From contig UQNW01000043.1 of the NCBI GenBank assembly GCA_900542495.1, positions 1 to 16,783 of the forward strand: a stretch of 16,783 nt of DNA. The letters are read 5' to 3'. The notes beneath the pieces were generated by a model that worked only from the letters and a program-made list of their open reading frames with translations, was not told the DNA's origin and did no database searches. Below are positions 1 to 7,552 of this stretch, piece by piece (positions within the stretch are counted from its first letter, which is position 1; each line of letters opens with the position of its first letter). The DNA is from an uncultured Roseburia sp. GTDB taxonomy: Bacteria; Bacillota; Clostridia; Lachnospirales; Lachnospiraceae. Position numbers and translations under genes: made by a program.

Positions 1-33
1 TTCATCCTGAGCCAGGATCAAACTCTCATGTTA
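1..33 (-). rRNA. rrs: 16S ribosomal RNA, 5' end only
   Basis: The complement of positions 7-26 reads as the universal 27F primer site at the start of bacterial 16S rRNA (AGAGTTTGATCCTGGCTCAG), followed by GATGAA. By E. coli numbering this motif starts at base 8, so the mature 5' end should lie near position 33. The gene runs off the left edge. The upstream side carries a leader and two strong promoters, so this is the start of a genuine rrn operon. Confidence 0.97.
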
Positions 34-223
34 AAAGTTTTAATCCAGCCAGAATGTCTGGCTTTTTAAATCAAAAATAAATTCCAATTTACTGTTTTAA
101 GGTTTGCTTTATTTAAAAGCTGTTCGTTCATCTTTCGATGACTTGAATTATTCTCTTATGAATCTTTCAAGGTTATTCACTGTTCAGTTATCAATGTTCT
201 CTGTTGTTTTCAGCAACTCTGAT
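34..223 (-). other. rRNA operon leader (pre-16S spacer)
   Basis: This AT-rich stretch lies between the last rrn promoter and the mature 16S start. It contains a perfect 6-bp hairpin (AGCCAG / CTGGCT, loop 5) at 47-63, directly before the 16S, and a smaller GCTTT/AAAGC inverted repeat near 106-120. No open reading frame with a ribosome binding site is present. It probably forms the 5' strand of the RNase III processing stem and carries antitermination signals, but a clear boxA was not identified. Confidence 0.7.
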
Positions 224-252
224 ATATTATCATAATCATCTGTGCTTGTCAA
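224..252 (-). promoter_or_regulatory. rrn promoter P2 (proximal)
   Basis: On the minus strand a perfect TTGACA (-35, 247-252) is followed by a 17-bp spacer and TAATAT (-10, 224-229). An A-rich UP-like run (AAAAAAGTTG) lies immediately upstream. Spacing and sequence are those of a strong sigma-A promoter, and it points into the 16S gene. Confidence 0.88.
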
Positions 253-320
253 CAACTTTTTTATTTTGTTTTCTGTCGTTTAGAAGTGGTTTGTTATCAC
301 TCACTTGCGACAGCTCGTTA

Positions 321-349
321 ATAATAGCAAACCACTTTTCATTTGTCAA
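321..349 (-). promoter_or_regulatory. rrn promoter P1 (distal)
   Basis: A second perfect TTGACA (344-349), a 17-bp spacer and TATTAT (321-326) on the minus strand, again preceded by AAAAAAGTTG. Tandem promoters are typical of rRNA operons. A 10-bp inverted repeat (arms 284-293 and 328-337) brackets the -10 box and start region. No hairpin terminator separates this promoter from the oleate hydratase stop about 40 bp upstream. Confidence 0.88.
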
Positions 350-389
350 CAACTTTTTTACAAGTTTTTGACATTATTTTTAATTTATT

Positions 390-2363
390 TTAAAGCATGC
401 CTTCCTTAATCACATTGTGATCACGCAATACTTTTTCAATAACTGTTCCTTTCACTACGCGAAGCAAAGGTTTCTTCAATGCGTTTAATGGTCCCGGCAA
501 TGAAATCTCAAGCGGTGATTTGCCATCCATCAGCTTCACACTGCTGTCTAACAGTTCACGGATATCGTAAACACTTCCCCATACTTCTGGTACTCCACGG
601 TCTACTCCTAACAATCCATATACAGCCTCCATTGCAGTTCTTACGGAATACTCTGTTGTGAACACGGTATCTCTTGGAGTTTCTGCAAACTGACCTAAAA
701 ATGCAAAGTTTACACAGCCGTCCGGAATCACATCCGGTCTGTCACCTTTTGTTCTCGGCATAAAGAAAGCGGTGATATACGGCATCATTGTCGGAACACA
801 GACTGCACTGTGTTCGGCAAGTTCCTCAATTTTTTCAGTCGGAACGCCCAGATGATAAAGCCACTCTTCTGTGATCTCTTTTCCGGTACATTCCTTCATC
901 GGTTTCTTAATATAATCACCCGGTACATCGGTAAAGAGACCATATACCCATACGCAGACCTGATTTTTATCCTGACTCTTGAATTGTCCCTGACGGTTGA
1001 TCGTCCAGCTTAAAAGCCAGCTGGAATCTTTACAGCTCACGATACCACCTGTTACGACTTTGCCGCTTCTTGGATCTCTCTTACAGATATCCATAATATA
1101 AGGAATAATTTTATCATCCAATGTGGTAACGGTTGCAGATTCCCAGTTTGTTTTGGAAATATCAGAGCAGAACTTCTCAGGATGTCCGAAAGATGCATCC
1201 TGTTTTGCAATATTTTTCCATAAATTCCAACAGCCGCTTGTACGAACCTCTGCGTCACCGTTTGGTGCATGATTCTGATCCCCGTAAATCGTTCCCTCGG
1301 TACAGCTTCCGTTTGTGACAAATACAAGATCATTTTCTGTTAAGGTAATGCCCTCTTCCACGCCTTTTACTTTACACTCGATTGTTTTTGCCACTTTCTT
1401 TCCGTCTTTGATATCGAAAATTACATTCGTTACTTCTGTATTAAACTGGAAATCAACACCTGCTGCTTCGAGGTATTTCTGCATTGGAAGAATCAGTGAT
1501 TCATACTGATTGTACTTCGTAAATTTTAAAGCTGAAAAATCCGGCAGCCCTGCGATATGATGAATGAAGCGCTGGAAATAAAGTTTCATTTCCAATGCGC
1601 TGTGCCAGTTTTCAAATGCAAACATCGTTCTCCAGTACAGCCAGAAAGTAGAATTAAATACTTCCTCATCAAATACATCTTCAATTGTTTTATCATAGAG
1701 ATCCTCGTCCTTTGTCATAAACAGCTTCATGATCTCCATGCAGCCTTTCTGGCTTAAATTGAATTTGCCATCGGTATGTGCATCTTTTCCCTGCTTCTCT
1801 GTTGCACGGCATAAAGAATAGTTTGGATCTTCCTTATTCAACCAGTAGTACTCGTCTAAAACGGAAACACCCGGTGTCTCAATAGACGGAATACTACGGA
1901 ACAGATCCCACAGACATTCAAAATGATTTTCCATTTCACGGCCGCCACGCATTACATAACCTCTGGTGGCATCATAAATACCGTCACATGCTCCACCAGC
2001 AATATCCATTGCCTCTAAAATATGGATATGATCTCCCGGCATCTGTCCGTCTCGTACAAGAAAACATGCCGCTGCTAAAGATGCAAGCCCGCTTCCTACA
2101 ATGTAAGCACTTTTTTCATCAACCCCTGCCGGTTTCTTTGGTCTTGCAAACGCCTCATAATTTCCGTTTGTATAATAAATGCCCTTGCTGTTCTTTTCAT
2201 TTTTTCCGCGCTCTGTGTTGCGGTATTCCTGCTCAGGTGCATTTGCTGCCGCTTTTTTTACCTCATTATTGACGTTATTCTTATGATTCTTTGCGGCAAG
2301 TGCCACGGCTCCTGCTCCTGCTGCAAGTGCGGCTACTCCAAGTCCAATATGTTTCTTTTCCAT
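390..2363 (-). CDS. ohyA: Oleate hydratase (MCRA family), with N-terminal membrane segment
   Basis: This 657-residue protein is a fatty acid double-bond hydratase: it adds water to the cis-9 bond of oleate or linoleate to give 10-hydroxy fatty acids, using FAD structurally. Residues 60-75 match the usual start of the family (YYTNGNYEAFARP). The FAD-binding Rossmann motif GSGLAS lies at 90-95, with LEAMDIAGGACDG at 116-128. The conserved RGGREME at 139-145 contains the glutamate implicated in catalysis in OhyA. Family members usually start near residue 60 and have about 590 residues; here about 60 residues are added, with a hydrophobic Ala/Gly segment at 7-24 and then a charged linker. The start is supported by AAAGGGG about 9 bases upstream. 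In gut bacteria the enzyme is thought to detoxify unsaturated fatty acids. Substrate specificity cannot be read from the sequence. Confidence 0.95.
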   Translation of the reverse strand: MEKKHIGLGVAALAAGAGAVALAAKNHKNNVNNEVKKAAANAPEQEYRNTERGKNEKNSKGIYYTNGNYEAFARPKKPAGVDEKSAYIVGSGLASLAAACFLVRDGQMPGDHIHILEAMDIAGGACDGIYDATRGYVMRGGREMENHFECLWDLFRSIPSIETPGVSVLDEYYWLNKEDPNYSLCRATEKQGKDAHTDGKFNLSQKGCMEIMKLFMTKDEDLYDKTIEDVFDEEVFNSTFWLYWRTMFAFENWHSALEMKLYFQRFIHHIAGLPDFSALKFTKYNQYESLILPMQKYLEAAGVDFQFNTEVTNVIFDIKDGKKVAKTIECKVKGVEEGITLTENDLVFVTNGSCTEGTIYGDQNHAPNGDAEVRTSGCWNLWKNIAKQDASFGHPEKFCSDISKTNWESATVTTLDDKIIPYIMDICKRDPRSGKVVTGGIVSCKDSSWLLSWTINRQGQFKSQDKNQVCVWVYGLFTDVPGDYIKKPMKECTGKEITEEWLYHLGVPTEKIEELAEHSAVCVPTMMPYITAFFMPRTKGDRPDVIPDGCVNFAFLGQFAETPRDTVFTTEYSVRTAMEAVYGLLGVDRGVPEVWGSVYDIRELLDSSVKLMDGKSPLEISLPGPLNALKKPLLRVVKGTVIEKVLRDHNVIKEGML

Positions 2364-2540
2364 AGATAAGTCCCCTTTCTATTGAAGTTTCTCCGTAATG
2401 TTCTGTTCGTTTTCTCTTTGCTGCTGCAACAAAATTACGGTTTTGTTTTTTGATGTTTCTATCTTAGCTTGCCCAAAATCGTTTTCCAATTTACAAAAAA
2501 GGCGAAATGATAAAAATTTTATCACTTCCTTGAAATGGTA

Positions 2541-2666
2541 TTAAAATGCCATTCTGCTGATCCCGCAGTCCTCTGTCAGATCTGCGATAGTGATCTTATC
2601 AAAAGTTTTCTTTTTCAAAAGTTCATTCAATGACGCTTCCAGTGCAATTTTGGTTGTATTTGACAT
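2541..2666 (-). pseudogene. TetR-family regulator, truncated after the HTH by a nonsense codon
   Basis: An ATG with a good AGGAG site upstream opens a 41-codon frame beginning MSNTTKIALEASLNELLKKK and continuing DKITIADLTEDCGISRMAF. This is the N-terminal helix-turn-helix of a TetR/DhaS-like regulator, where the family continues FYYHF. Here the frame reads F-stop-Y-H-F-K: a TAA stands where a tyrosine codon (TAC/TAT) is expected. After FK the read-through sequence no longer resembles a TetR protein, so the ligand-binding domain (about 150 residues) is absent too. It lies on the minus strand, divergent from the MATE pump and upstream of oleate hydratase, so it may once have controlled either gene. 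Recognition is from motif memory, without a database search. Confidence 0.8.
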
Positions 2667-2786
2667 CTGCTTCTCCTGTTTTTCGCTTGCTTTATGAGTT
2701 CCATTTTATCTGCGTTCTCCGGTTTGATAAAGCCTTTCCGTGATTCTTTCATAAAAATTTCAGAGACATTTTATGTTTTTTTATTC

Positions 2787-2815
2787 TTGACAGAAAATGT
2801 TAGCAGACTTACAAT
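2787..2815 (+). promoter_or_regulatory. Promoter of the MATE transporter gene
   Basis: A perfect TTGACA (2787-2792) is separated by 17 bp from TACAAT (2810-2815) on the plus strand. Transcription would begin near 2822 and give a leader of about 100 nt before the start at 2922. A 7-bp inverted repeat (ACATTTT at 2766-2772, AAAATGT at 2794-2800) straddles the -35 box. Confidence 0.75.
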
Positions 2816-2833
2816 TTCTCTGGTTTCAAATGA

Positions 2834-2852
2834 TGCACATTTTTGATGTGCA
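2834..2852 (+). promoter_or_regulatory. Operator-like palindrome downstream of the MATE promoter
   Basis: TGCACAT, five bases, ATGTGCA is a perfect 7-bp inverted repeat starting about 12 bp past the predicted transcription start. Size and placement suit a dimeric repressor of the TetR type, and a TetR remnant lies just upstream on the other strand. It could also form a small 5' UTR hairpin. The link to the broken regulator is inference. Confidence 0.5.
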
Positions 2853-2921
2853 ATTTGTTATTATAAATGAAAATACAGACATTTTGACACCCGAATTTTA
2901 TAAGAAAAGGAATTTATCAAC

Positions 2922-4304
2922 ATGACACAGGAAAAACAGGTAACAAATCCACTCGGTACAGATAAAATATCAACGCTCGTCGCCCGATTTGCAGTGCCAA
3001 GCATTATCGCCATGCTCGTCAGCGCCGTTTATAATATCGCTGACCAGCTTTTTATCGGAAACGCAGTCGGCACACTTGGAAACGCCGCAACGAATATCGC
3101 TTTTCCACTCTCTATGCTCTGCACTTCCCTTGCTCTGCTTTTTGGAATCGGCGGGGCAGCAAGTTTTAACCTTCACATGGGAGCAGGACATAAAGAACAG
3201 GCGCCTTATTATATAGGAAACGCTATCACAATGCTGCTCTCCCTCGGCTTTCTTTTATTGTTTGTCACAGAGCTGTTCTTAGAGCCATTGTTAGTGCTTT
3301 TTGGCTCTCCGGCAGACGTTCTTCCGCTGGCAGAACAATATGTACGTGTCACAGCGATCGGTTTTCCATTTCTGATCTTAACGATCGGAAGCGGTCACCT
3401 GATCCGTGCCGACGGAAGCCCTAAAATGGCAATGTTTGTCAATATCTCCGGTGCCGTGATCAATATTGTATTAGACGCATTGTTTGTCATTGTTTTTCAA
3501 TGGGGAATGTACGGTGCTGCATGGGCAACTGTGATCGGTCAGATTATCTCTGCTGCGATTGCAATTCATTATCTGATGCATTACCGCACTGTAAAGCTGG
3601 AAAAACAGCATTTTATCCCTTCCGGAAAAGACCTGATACAGATCTGTTCTTTGGGAATGTCTTCCGGTATCAACCAGATTGCCATGATGATCGTGCAGAT
3701 CACCATGAATAATCTGTTAAAACTTTATGGTGCGCAGTCCGTGTACGGCGAATCGATTCCGATTGCCTGTGCCGGCATTGTCATGAAAGTAAACCAGCTT
3801 TATTTTTCCGTGATCATTGGTCTGTCTCAGGGCAGTCAGCCAATTGAAAGTTTTAATTATGGAGCCAGACAGTATAAGCGCGTAAAAGATGCCTATCTGC
3901 TTGCAGCATCTGTTGGTGCAACAGTATCGATTGTCTCCTTTTTGCTGTTCCAGCTCTTTCCAAGACAGATCCTTGGTCTGTTCGGAAGCGGAAGTGAAGA
4001 ATATTTCCAATTTGGTGTCAGCTATTTCAGGATTTTCCTGTTCTTCACCTGGTTAAACTTTTTGCAGCCGATCTCCTCAACCTTTTTCAGTTCTATCGGA
4101 AAGGCATACAAGGGAACTTTTCTTTCCCTGACCAGACAGATTCTGTTCCTGCTGCCGCTCGTGGTTATACTGCCACATTTCTTCGGTATTATGGGCGTTT
4201 TGTATGCAGGACCAATCGCCGATCTTTTGTCCTTTACTGTCGGACTTAGCATGGTGATCGTTGAATTTAAAAATATTCATAAACTTGAGTCAGAAGCAGC
4301 ATAA
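2922..4304 (+). CDS. MATE family multidrug efflux transporter
   Basis: This 460-residue, strongly hydrophobic protein has about twelve predicted membrane segments and the layout of the MATE family (NorM/MepA/DinF), which exports cationic drugs or metabolites using a Na+ or H+ gradient. Family traits visible are the N-terminal PLGTDKISTLVARFAVPSII, then VYNIADQLFIGNAVG in the first helices. An internal second half begins near residue 235 (GMSSGINQIAMMIVQITMNN), the two-bundle architecture of MATE proteins. It resembles MepA-type members most, but the substrate cannot be predicted. The start is preceded by AAAAGGAA. It has its own promoter and palindrome and ends at paired hairpins. The neighbouring regulator gene is broken, so expression may be unregulated. 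Confidence 0.93.
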   Translation: MTQEKQVTNPLGTDKISTLVARFAVPSIIAMLVSAVYNIADQLFIGNAVGTLGNAATNIAFPLSMLCTSLALLFGIGGAASFNLHMGAGHKEQAPYYIGNAITMLLSLGFLLLFVTELFLEPLLVLFGSPADVLPLAEQYVRVTAIGFPFLILTIGSGHLIRADGSPKMAMFVNISGAVINIVLDALFVIVFQWGMYGAAWATVIGQIISAAIAIHYLMHYRTVKLEKQHFIPSGKDLIQICSLGMSSGINQIAMMIVQITMNNLLKLYGAQSVYGESIPIACAGIVMKVNQLYFSVIIGLSQGSQPIESFNYGARQYKRVKDAYLLAASVGATVSIVSFLLFQLFPRQILGLFGSGSEEYFQFGVSYFRIFLFFTWLNFLQPISSTFFSSIGKAYKGTFLSLTRQILFLLPLVVILPHFFGIMGVLYAGPIADLLSFTVGLSMVIVEFKNIHKLESEAA

Positions 4305-4318
4305 CGCAGCTCACATTG

Positions 4319-4355
4319 AATGAAATATTTTTACATAGTCCAAAAATATTTCATT
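4319..4355. repeat. 14-bp inverted repeat after the MATE gene
   Basis: AATGAAATATTTTT and its exact complement are separated by 9 nt, giving an AT-only stem 15 bp after the MATE stop. No T-run follows on the plus strand, so it is a poor terminator by itself. It may act with the terminator just downstream, or protect the mRNA 3' end. Confidence 0.6.
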
Positions 4356-4377
4356 GTACTAAATTATTTCATAGTGC

Positions 4378-4420
4378 AAAAAAGGTTGACATAAGATATA
4401 TCTTATGTCAACCTTTTTTT
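4378..4420. terminator. Bidirectional intrinsic terminator
   Basis: A long perfect palindrome (stem GGTTGACATAAGAT followed by its complement) is flanked by an A-run on one side and a T-run on the other, so it works on both strands. It lies between the convergent MATE and DUF368 genes. Its T-run touches the stop codon of the DUF368 gene. Confidence 0.92.
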
Positions 4421-5255
4421 ATACTTCATATTTCATATTAAACGCATCTAATTTTAATGCTGCTATGATTCCAGCCATAAGACAGATACTGTTTCTGACA
4501 AAATCGACTGGCGATCTGATGAAACTGTCAAATGGAATGATCATGAGTGTTGCAGCGATCACGATTCCAACAATTACATGAAATACCACTGAATAATGCT
4601 TTTCAAACAGTGTATTCACTAATTTTGCAAGTAGAATAATCGTGAAAACCGCTCCAATCCCAGCCGGAACGAGTATTTGAAAATCAAGTTTTCCAATGCC
4701 AGCCACAAAAGGCTCATATAATCCTAATGGCATCAGCAGAGTTGAAAAACTCATTCCGGGTGCGATCACGCTGAGTGCCAGACAGAATCCACAAAACAAG
4801 TACCACAAAAATCCCGGCTCAATTACGACAGAAAATAACTTCAGGCTGATCAGCAATACAAACACGACAAGCATTGCCATACACATGGAAAAATAAGATG
4901 TACTTGTTCTTCCTTCTTTTCCGGCCTCCCGAAAAAGTGACGGCAGCATGCCTGTGATCAGTCCCACAAACACGCAGATTGACGGCGCCGGATATTTTTC
5001 CAGAAAAAACGATAATATATTCGCGATTCCAAGAAATCCCGCTGCTCCTCCTATGATAACCGGCATAAGCCCCGGCAGATGTGTTTTGTATGTATGAAAC
5101 GGATCTGCAAGAAATTCCATAATCGTCTTATAGATTCCGAATACAACACAAAGCACACCGCCGGATATTCCCGGTAATACGGCTCCTAATCCGATCAACA
5201 TTCCCTGAAAAAATTTTAAAATGAATTTTGCTGCATGATTACTGTCCTGTTGCAT
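4419..5255 (-). CDS. popT: DUF368 membrane protein, PopT-type undecaprenyl phosphate translocase
   Basis: The product is a multi-pass membrane protein of 278 residues from the preferred start. It carries the DUF368 signature GLGAVLPGISGG near the N-terminus and a related second copy in the middle (ALSVIAPGMSFST), as expected for the two repeated halves of this family. DUF368 proteins (PopT) have been shown in other bacteria to return undecaprenyl phosphate to the cytoplasmic face for cell-wall and surface-polymer synthesis. The role here is by family membership. An upstream TTG at 5318 or ATG at 5306 would add 16-21 residues, but neither has a ribosome binding site. The ATG at 5255 has AGAAAGG 11 bases upstream. 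The gene stands alone and converges on the MATE gene. Confidence 0.88.
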   Translation of the reverse strand: MQQDSNHAAKFILKFFQGMLIGLGAVLPGISGGVLCVVFGIYKTIMEFLADPFHTYKTHLPGLMPVIIGGAAGFLGIANILSFFLEKYPAPSICVFVGLITGMLPSLFREAGKEGRTSTSYFSMCMAMLVVFVLLISLKLFSVVIEPGFLWYLFCGFCLALSVIAPGMSFSTLLMPLGLYEPFVAGIGKLDFQILVPAGIGAVFTIILLAKLVNTLFEKHYSVVFHVIVGIVIAATLMIIPFDSFIRSPVDFVRNSICLMAGIIAALKLDAFNMKYEV

Positions 5256-5365
5256 GTTATGAAATACCTTTCTGATTTTTATTTTCGAAATTGTACCAGA
5301 TATCATATGCTGATTCAATCGAAAATAGGCGTAAAAGGTATTCCTTAACTATTTCTTAGCTGTTT

Positions 5366-6835
5366 TTACTTCAGCACCTTCTCCAACTCCTCGATCACGA
5401 TCTTGAGAGCTTTGATCCGGGCATATTTCTTGTCGACAGACTCTAAAATATGCCATGGAGCATAGGTGGTGCTGGTCTTTTGGATCATCTCATTGACCGC
5501 TGTCTCATACGCATCCCATTTGTCACGGTTGCGCCAGTCCTCGTCTGTGATCTTCCACTGTTTTTCCGGTGTATTCTGTCTCTCATTAAAACGCTCAAGC
5601 TGCGTATCTTTGTCAATCTGCACCCAGAATTTGATGATCACAGCGCCCCAGTCGTGAAGTTCTTTTTCAAATTCGTTGATCTCATTGTAAGCACGCATCC
5701 AGTCATTTTCACTGCAAAATCCTTCCAGACGCTCCACCATCACTCTTCCGTACCATGTGCGGTCAAAAATAGCGATATGTCCTGTTTTCGGCAGTCTCGT
5801 CCAGAAACGCCACAGATAATGTCTTGCTTTCTCATGAGGTTCCGGGCTTGCGATCGGATATACTTCATAACCTCGCGGGTCGAGTGCTCCTGCAATCCGC
5901 TTGATGTTGCCGCCTTTTCCTGCTGCATCCCAGCCCTCATAGGCAATGATGACCGGCACTTTTTTCCGGTAAAGACGGTTGTGCAGATCACCGAGCCGGT
6001 TCTGCAGTTCTTTCAGTTCTTTGCGGTACTCATCCGCCTCAATCTCTTTGTCCAAAGGCACTTCTGCCAAAAGCGGCATCCGCACTAACGGAAAAACATT
6101 CTGCAAAAGAGGCACTGCCAGCTTCTGATTGCTCAGCGCAATCTCAATCCCCTGTGTCAATGTCTCTAAAACCTGAAGTTCCGTCCATTTTCTCGACTTT
6201 GCATCAATGATGTACCACGGCGCAGACGGCAGATTCGTGTTCTTCATATAGGAAGAAAATGCCTCTTCGCACTTCTCATAATGCCGGTTCTGCCAGAGAT
6301 CATTTTTGCTGACACGCCAGACCGTATCTTTTTCATGCTCTAAATGTTCGATCCGTTTTGCCTGTTCTTTCTCCGAGATATGCAGGAAAAATTTCATGAC
6401 CAGATAACCGTTATCTGTAAGCTGGCGCTCAAAACGTCTCACACTCTCGATTCTTTTTGCGTAATCCTCATCGGAAAGTTTTCCGTGCAGCTCGTCTTTT
6501 ACGATCTCATCCATCCAACCCGAATCGAGAAATACGAACTTTCCCTCTTCCGGGATCCGTCTGAAATAGCGGTATAAAAACGGTTTCCGGCACTCCTCCT
6601 CACTCTTTTCCCCCATCGATTCCACCTTGAAGAAACGCGGATCGATATTCTGAATCACCTGACCAATCACAGAACCTTTTCCGGCGGTTCCCCAGCCTTC
6701 CATGAGCACAAGTACCGGTATCTTCTGCTCTTTGATCAAAAGCTGCTGCTTTGCTAACTTTTCTTTTGCAGCGGCAAGGCGCACCCTGATCTCTTCCTCC
6801 TCCGGTTTTTCCATTGCTTTCCATTCCTGCAGCAT
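5366..6835 (-). CDS. pap: Polyphosphate:AMP phosphotransferase (two-domain PPK2)
   Basis: This 489-residue protein contains two PPK2 domains, the layout of class II PPK2 enzymes (Pap). These transfer phosphate from polyphosphate to AMP, making ADP. The C-terminal domain has an intact Walker A (EGWDAAGKG, 300-308) and Walker B/lid motif (FDRTWYGR, 357-364). The N-terminal domain keeps a Walker A-like EGWGTAGKG at 46-54, where the catalytic Asp is replaced by Gly, and has LDSGWMDE at 103-110 instead of FDRSWYGR. It is probably a non-catalytic structural half, as in described Pap enzymes. The start has AAGGGGGA about 8 bases upstream. No partner gene is adjacent. It likely acts in cytosolic energy balance under stress. 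Relatives using NDP substrates are single-domain, which makes that alternative less likely. Confidence 0.92.
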   Translation of the reverse strand: MLQEWKAMEKPEEEEIRVRLAAAKEKLAKQQLLIKEQKIPVLVLMEGWGTAGKGSVIGQVIQNIDPRFFKVESMGEKSEEECRKPFLYRYFRRIPEEGKFVFLDSGWMDEIVKDELHGKLSDEDYAKRIESVRRFERQLTDNGYLVMKFFLHISEKEQAKRIEHLEHEKDTVWRVSKNDLWQNRHYEKCEEAFSSYMKNTNLPSAPWYIIDAKSRKWTELQVLETLTQGIEIALSNQKLAVPLLQNVFPLVRMPLLAEVPLDKEIEADEYRKELKELQNRLGDLHNRLYRKKVPVIIAYEGWDAAGKGGNIKRIAGALDPRGYEVYPIASPEPHEKARHYLWRFWTRLPKTGHIAIFDRTWYGRVMVERLEGFCSENDWMRAYNEINEFEKELHDWGAVIIKFWVQIDKDTQLERFNERQNTPEKQWKITDEDWRNRDKWDAYETAVNEMIQKTSTTYAPWHILESVDKKYARIKALKIVIEELEKVLK

Positions 6836-7130
6836 AAAAAAATCCCCCTTCTCTCACACTTTTTCGTAATCAATCCATATCTCCGCGATCACGTTCCGAA
6901 GATGCACGGATATCTGCCTGTTACTCTGTTGTCATTCTTCTTTTAGTTTCTCTCAAAATTTCCGAAACATCAAGGCATTTTCACACTTTTTATATTTTTT
7001 TCAGAATTTGACAGTTTTATTCTTCTTCCTATATTTTCGTATACTTGTTTTCTTTTATAAGCGTTTCTTATGAATCAGTTTTTTCTCCCTATTTTTTTTG
7101 CATAAATGCAAGAAAACAGGAAAAACCTCC
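6836..7130. other. Intergenic region between divergent pap and agcS leader
   Basis: AT-rich, non-coding sequence holding the ribosome binding site of the PPK2 gene at its left end. A second plus-strand promoter-like pair (TTGACA 7008-7013, 16 bp, TATATT 7030-7035) could feed the glycine riboswitch. No further gene, repeat or RNA was recognised. Confidence 0.5.
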
Positions 7131-7159
7131 TTGCAATTTGTATTCTTACACGATATAGT
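7131..7159 (+). promoter_or_regulatory. Promoter of the glycine riboswitch / agcS transcript
   Basis: TTGCAA (7131-7136), 17 bp, TATAGT (7154-7159). Transcription would start near 7166, just before the first aptamer, which is the placement expected for a riboswitch promoter. Confidence 0.65.
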
Positions 7160-7171
7160 TGAATCAACAAT

Positions 7172-7352
7172 TTCGAGATGAAGTTTGCAGGAAAACGACG
7201 CAAGTCTACCGAAGGAGTAACACTCTCAGGTGCCGGTCATACCGGTGCAACTGTAAATGGATCGACTCTCTGGAGACGCCCGGATGAACCGGGGGCCGAA
7301 GGTGCAACATACGTTTTCGTATGAATCTCTCAGGCAAGCGGACAGAGAAGAT
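7172..7352 (+). ncRNA. Glycine riboswitch, tandem aptamers
   Basis: Two copies of the glycine aptamer core are visible. The first has CCGAAGGAGTAA (7209-7220) then CTCTCAGG (7223-7230). The second has GCCGAAGGTGCAA (7295-7307) then TCTCTCAGGCAAGCGGACAG (7326-7345). This pairing is the classical tandem glycine riboswitch. The RNA precedes an AGCS amino acid symporter, so it should tie uptake to glycine level. The last bases (GAAGATA, 7347-7353) are complementary to TATCTTC at 7404-7410, beside the downstream terminator, which suggests how ligand binding could be coupled to termination. Whether glycine turns the gene on or off cannot be decided by eye. Confidence 0.93.
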
Positions 7353-7411
7353 ATCTTAATTGCACACATAAGATTTCATTTTATATGAAGTTTTCTGATT
7401 ATGTATCTTCC

Positions 7412-7443
7412 TATCCCATATATTTTTATATGGGATATTTTTC
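7412..7443 (+). terminator. Riboswitch expression-platform terminator
   Basis: A perfect 11-bp stem (TATCCCATATA, loop TTTT, TATATGGGATA) is followed by a T-run at 7438-7442. It lies between the glycine riboswitch and the symporter start, so it is most likely the conditional terminator of the switch. Confidence 0.85.
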
Positions 7444-7552
7444 TGTCAGTTCATCCTGTTTCCGGTCATCATCCCATTTTCATTGCAGGATATTTTCTGT
7501 GATACTGCTGCACTCGATGTATATATTGAAAGAAAGATAGAGGATTAGAAAC

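Noticed and set aside
2627..2752. 41-codon minus-strand frame (MKESRKGFIKPENADKMELI...) overlapping the TetR start
   Set aside because: No ribosome binding site and no recognised homology. It overlaps the better supported TetR frame, which has an AGGAG site.
5256..5318. Longer form of the DUF368 protein from TTG 5318 or ATG 5306
   Set aside because: Neither codon has a Shine-Dalgarno sequence and the added residues are polar and outside the family's usual start; ATG 5255 has AGAAAGG.
5450..6088. 212-codon plus-strand open frame opposite the PPK2 gene
   Set aside because: It is the antisense of a clearly conserved enzyme, is Cys/Phe/His-rich without a recognisable fold, and has no convincing ribosome binding site.
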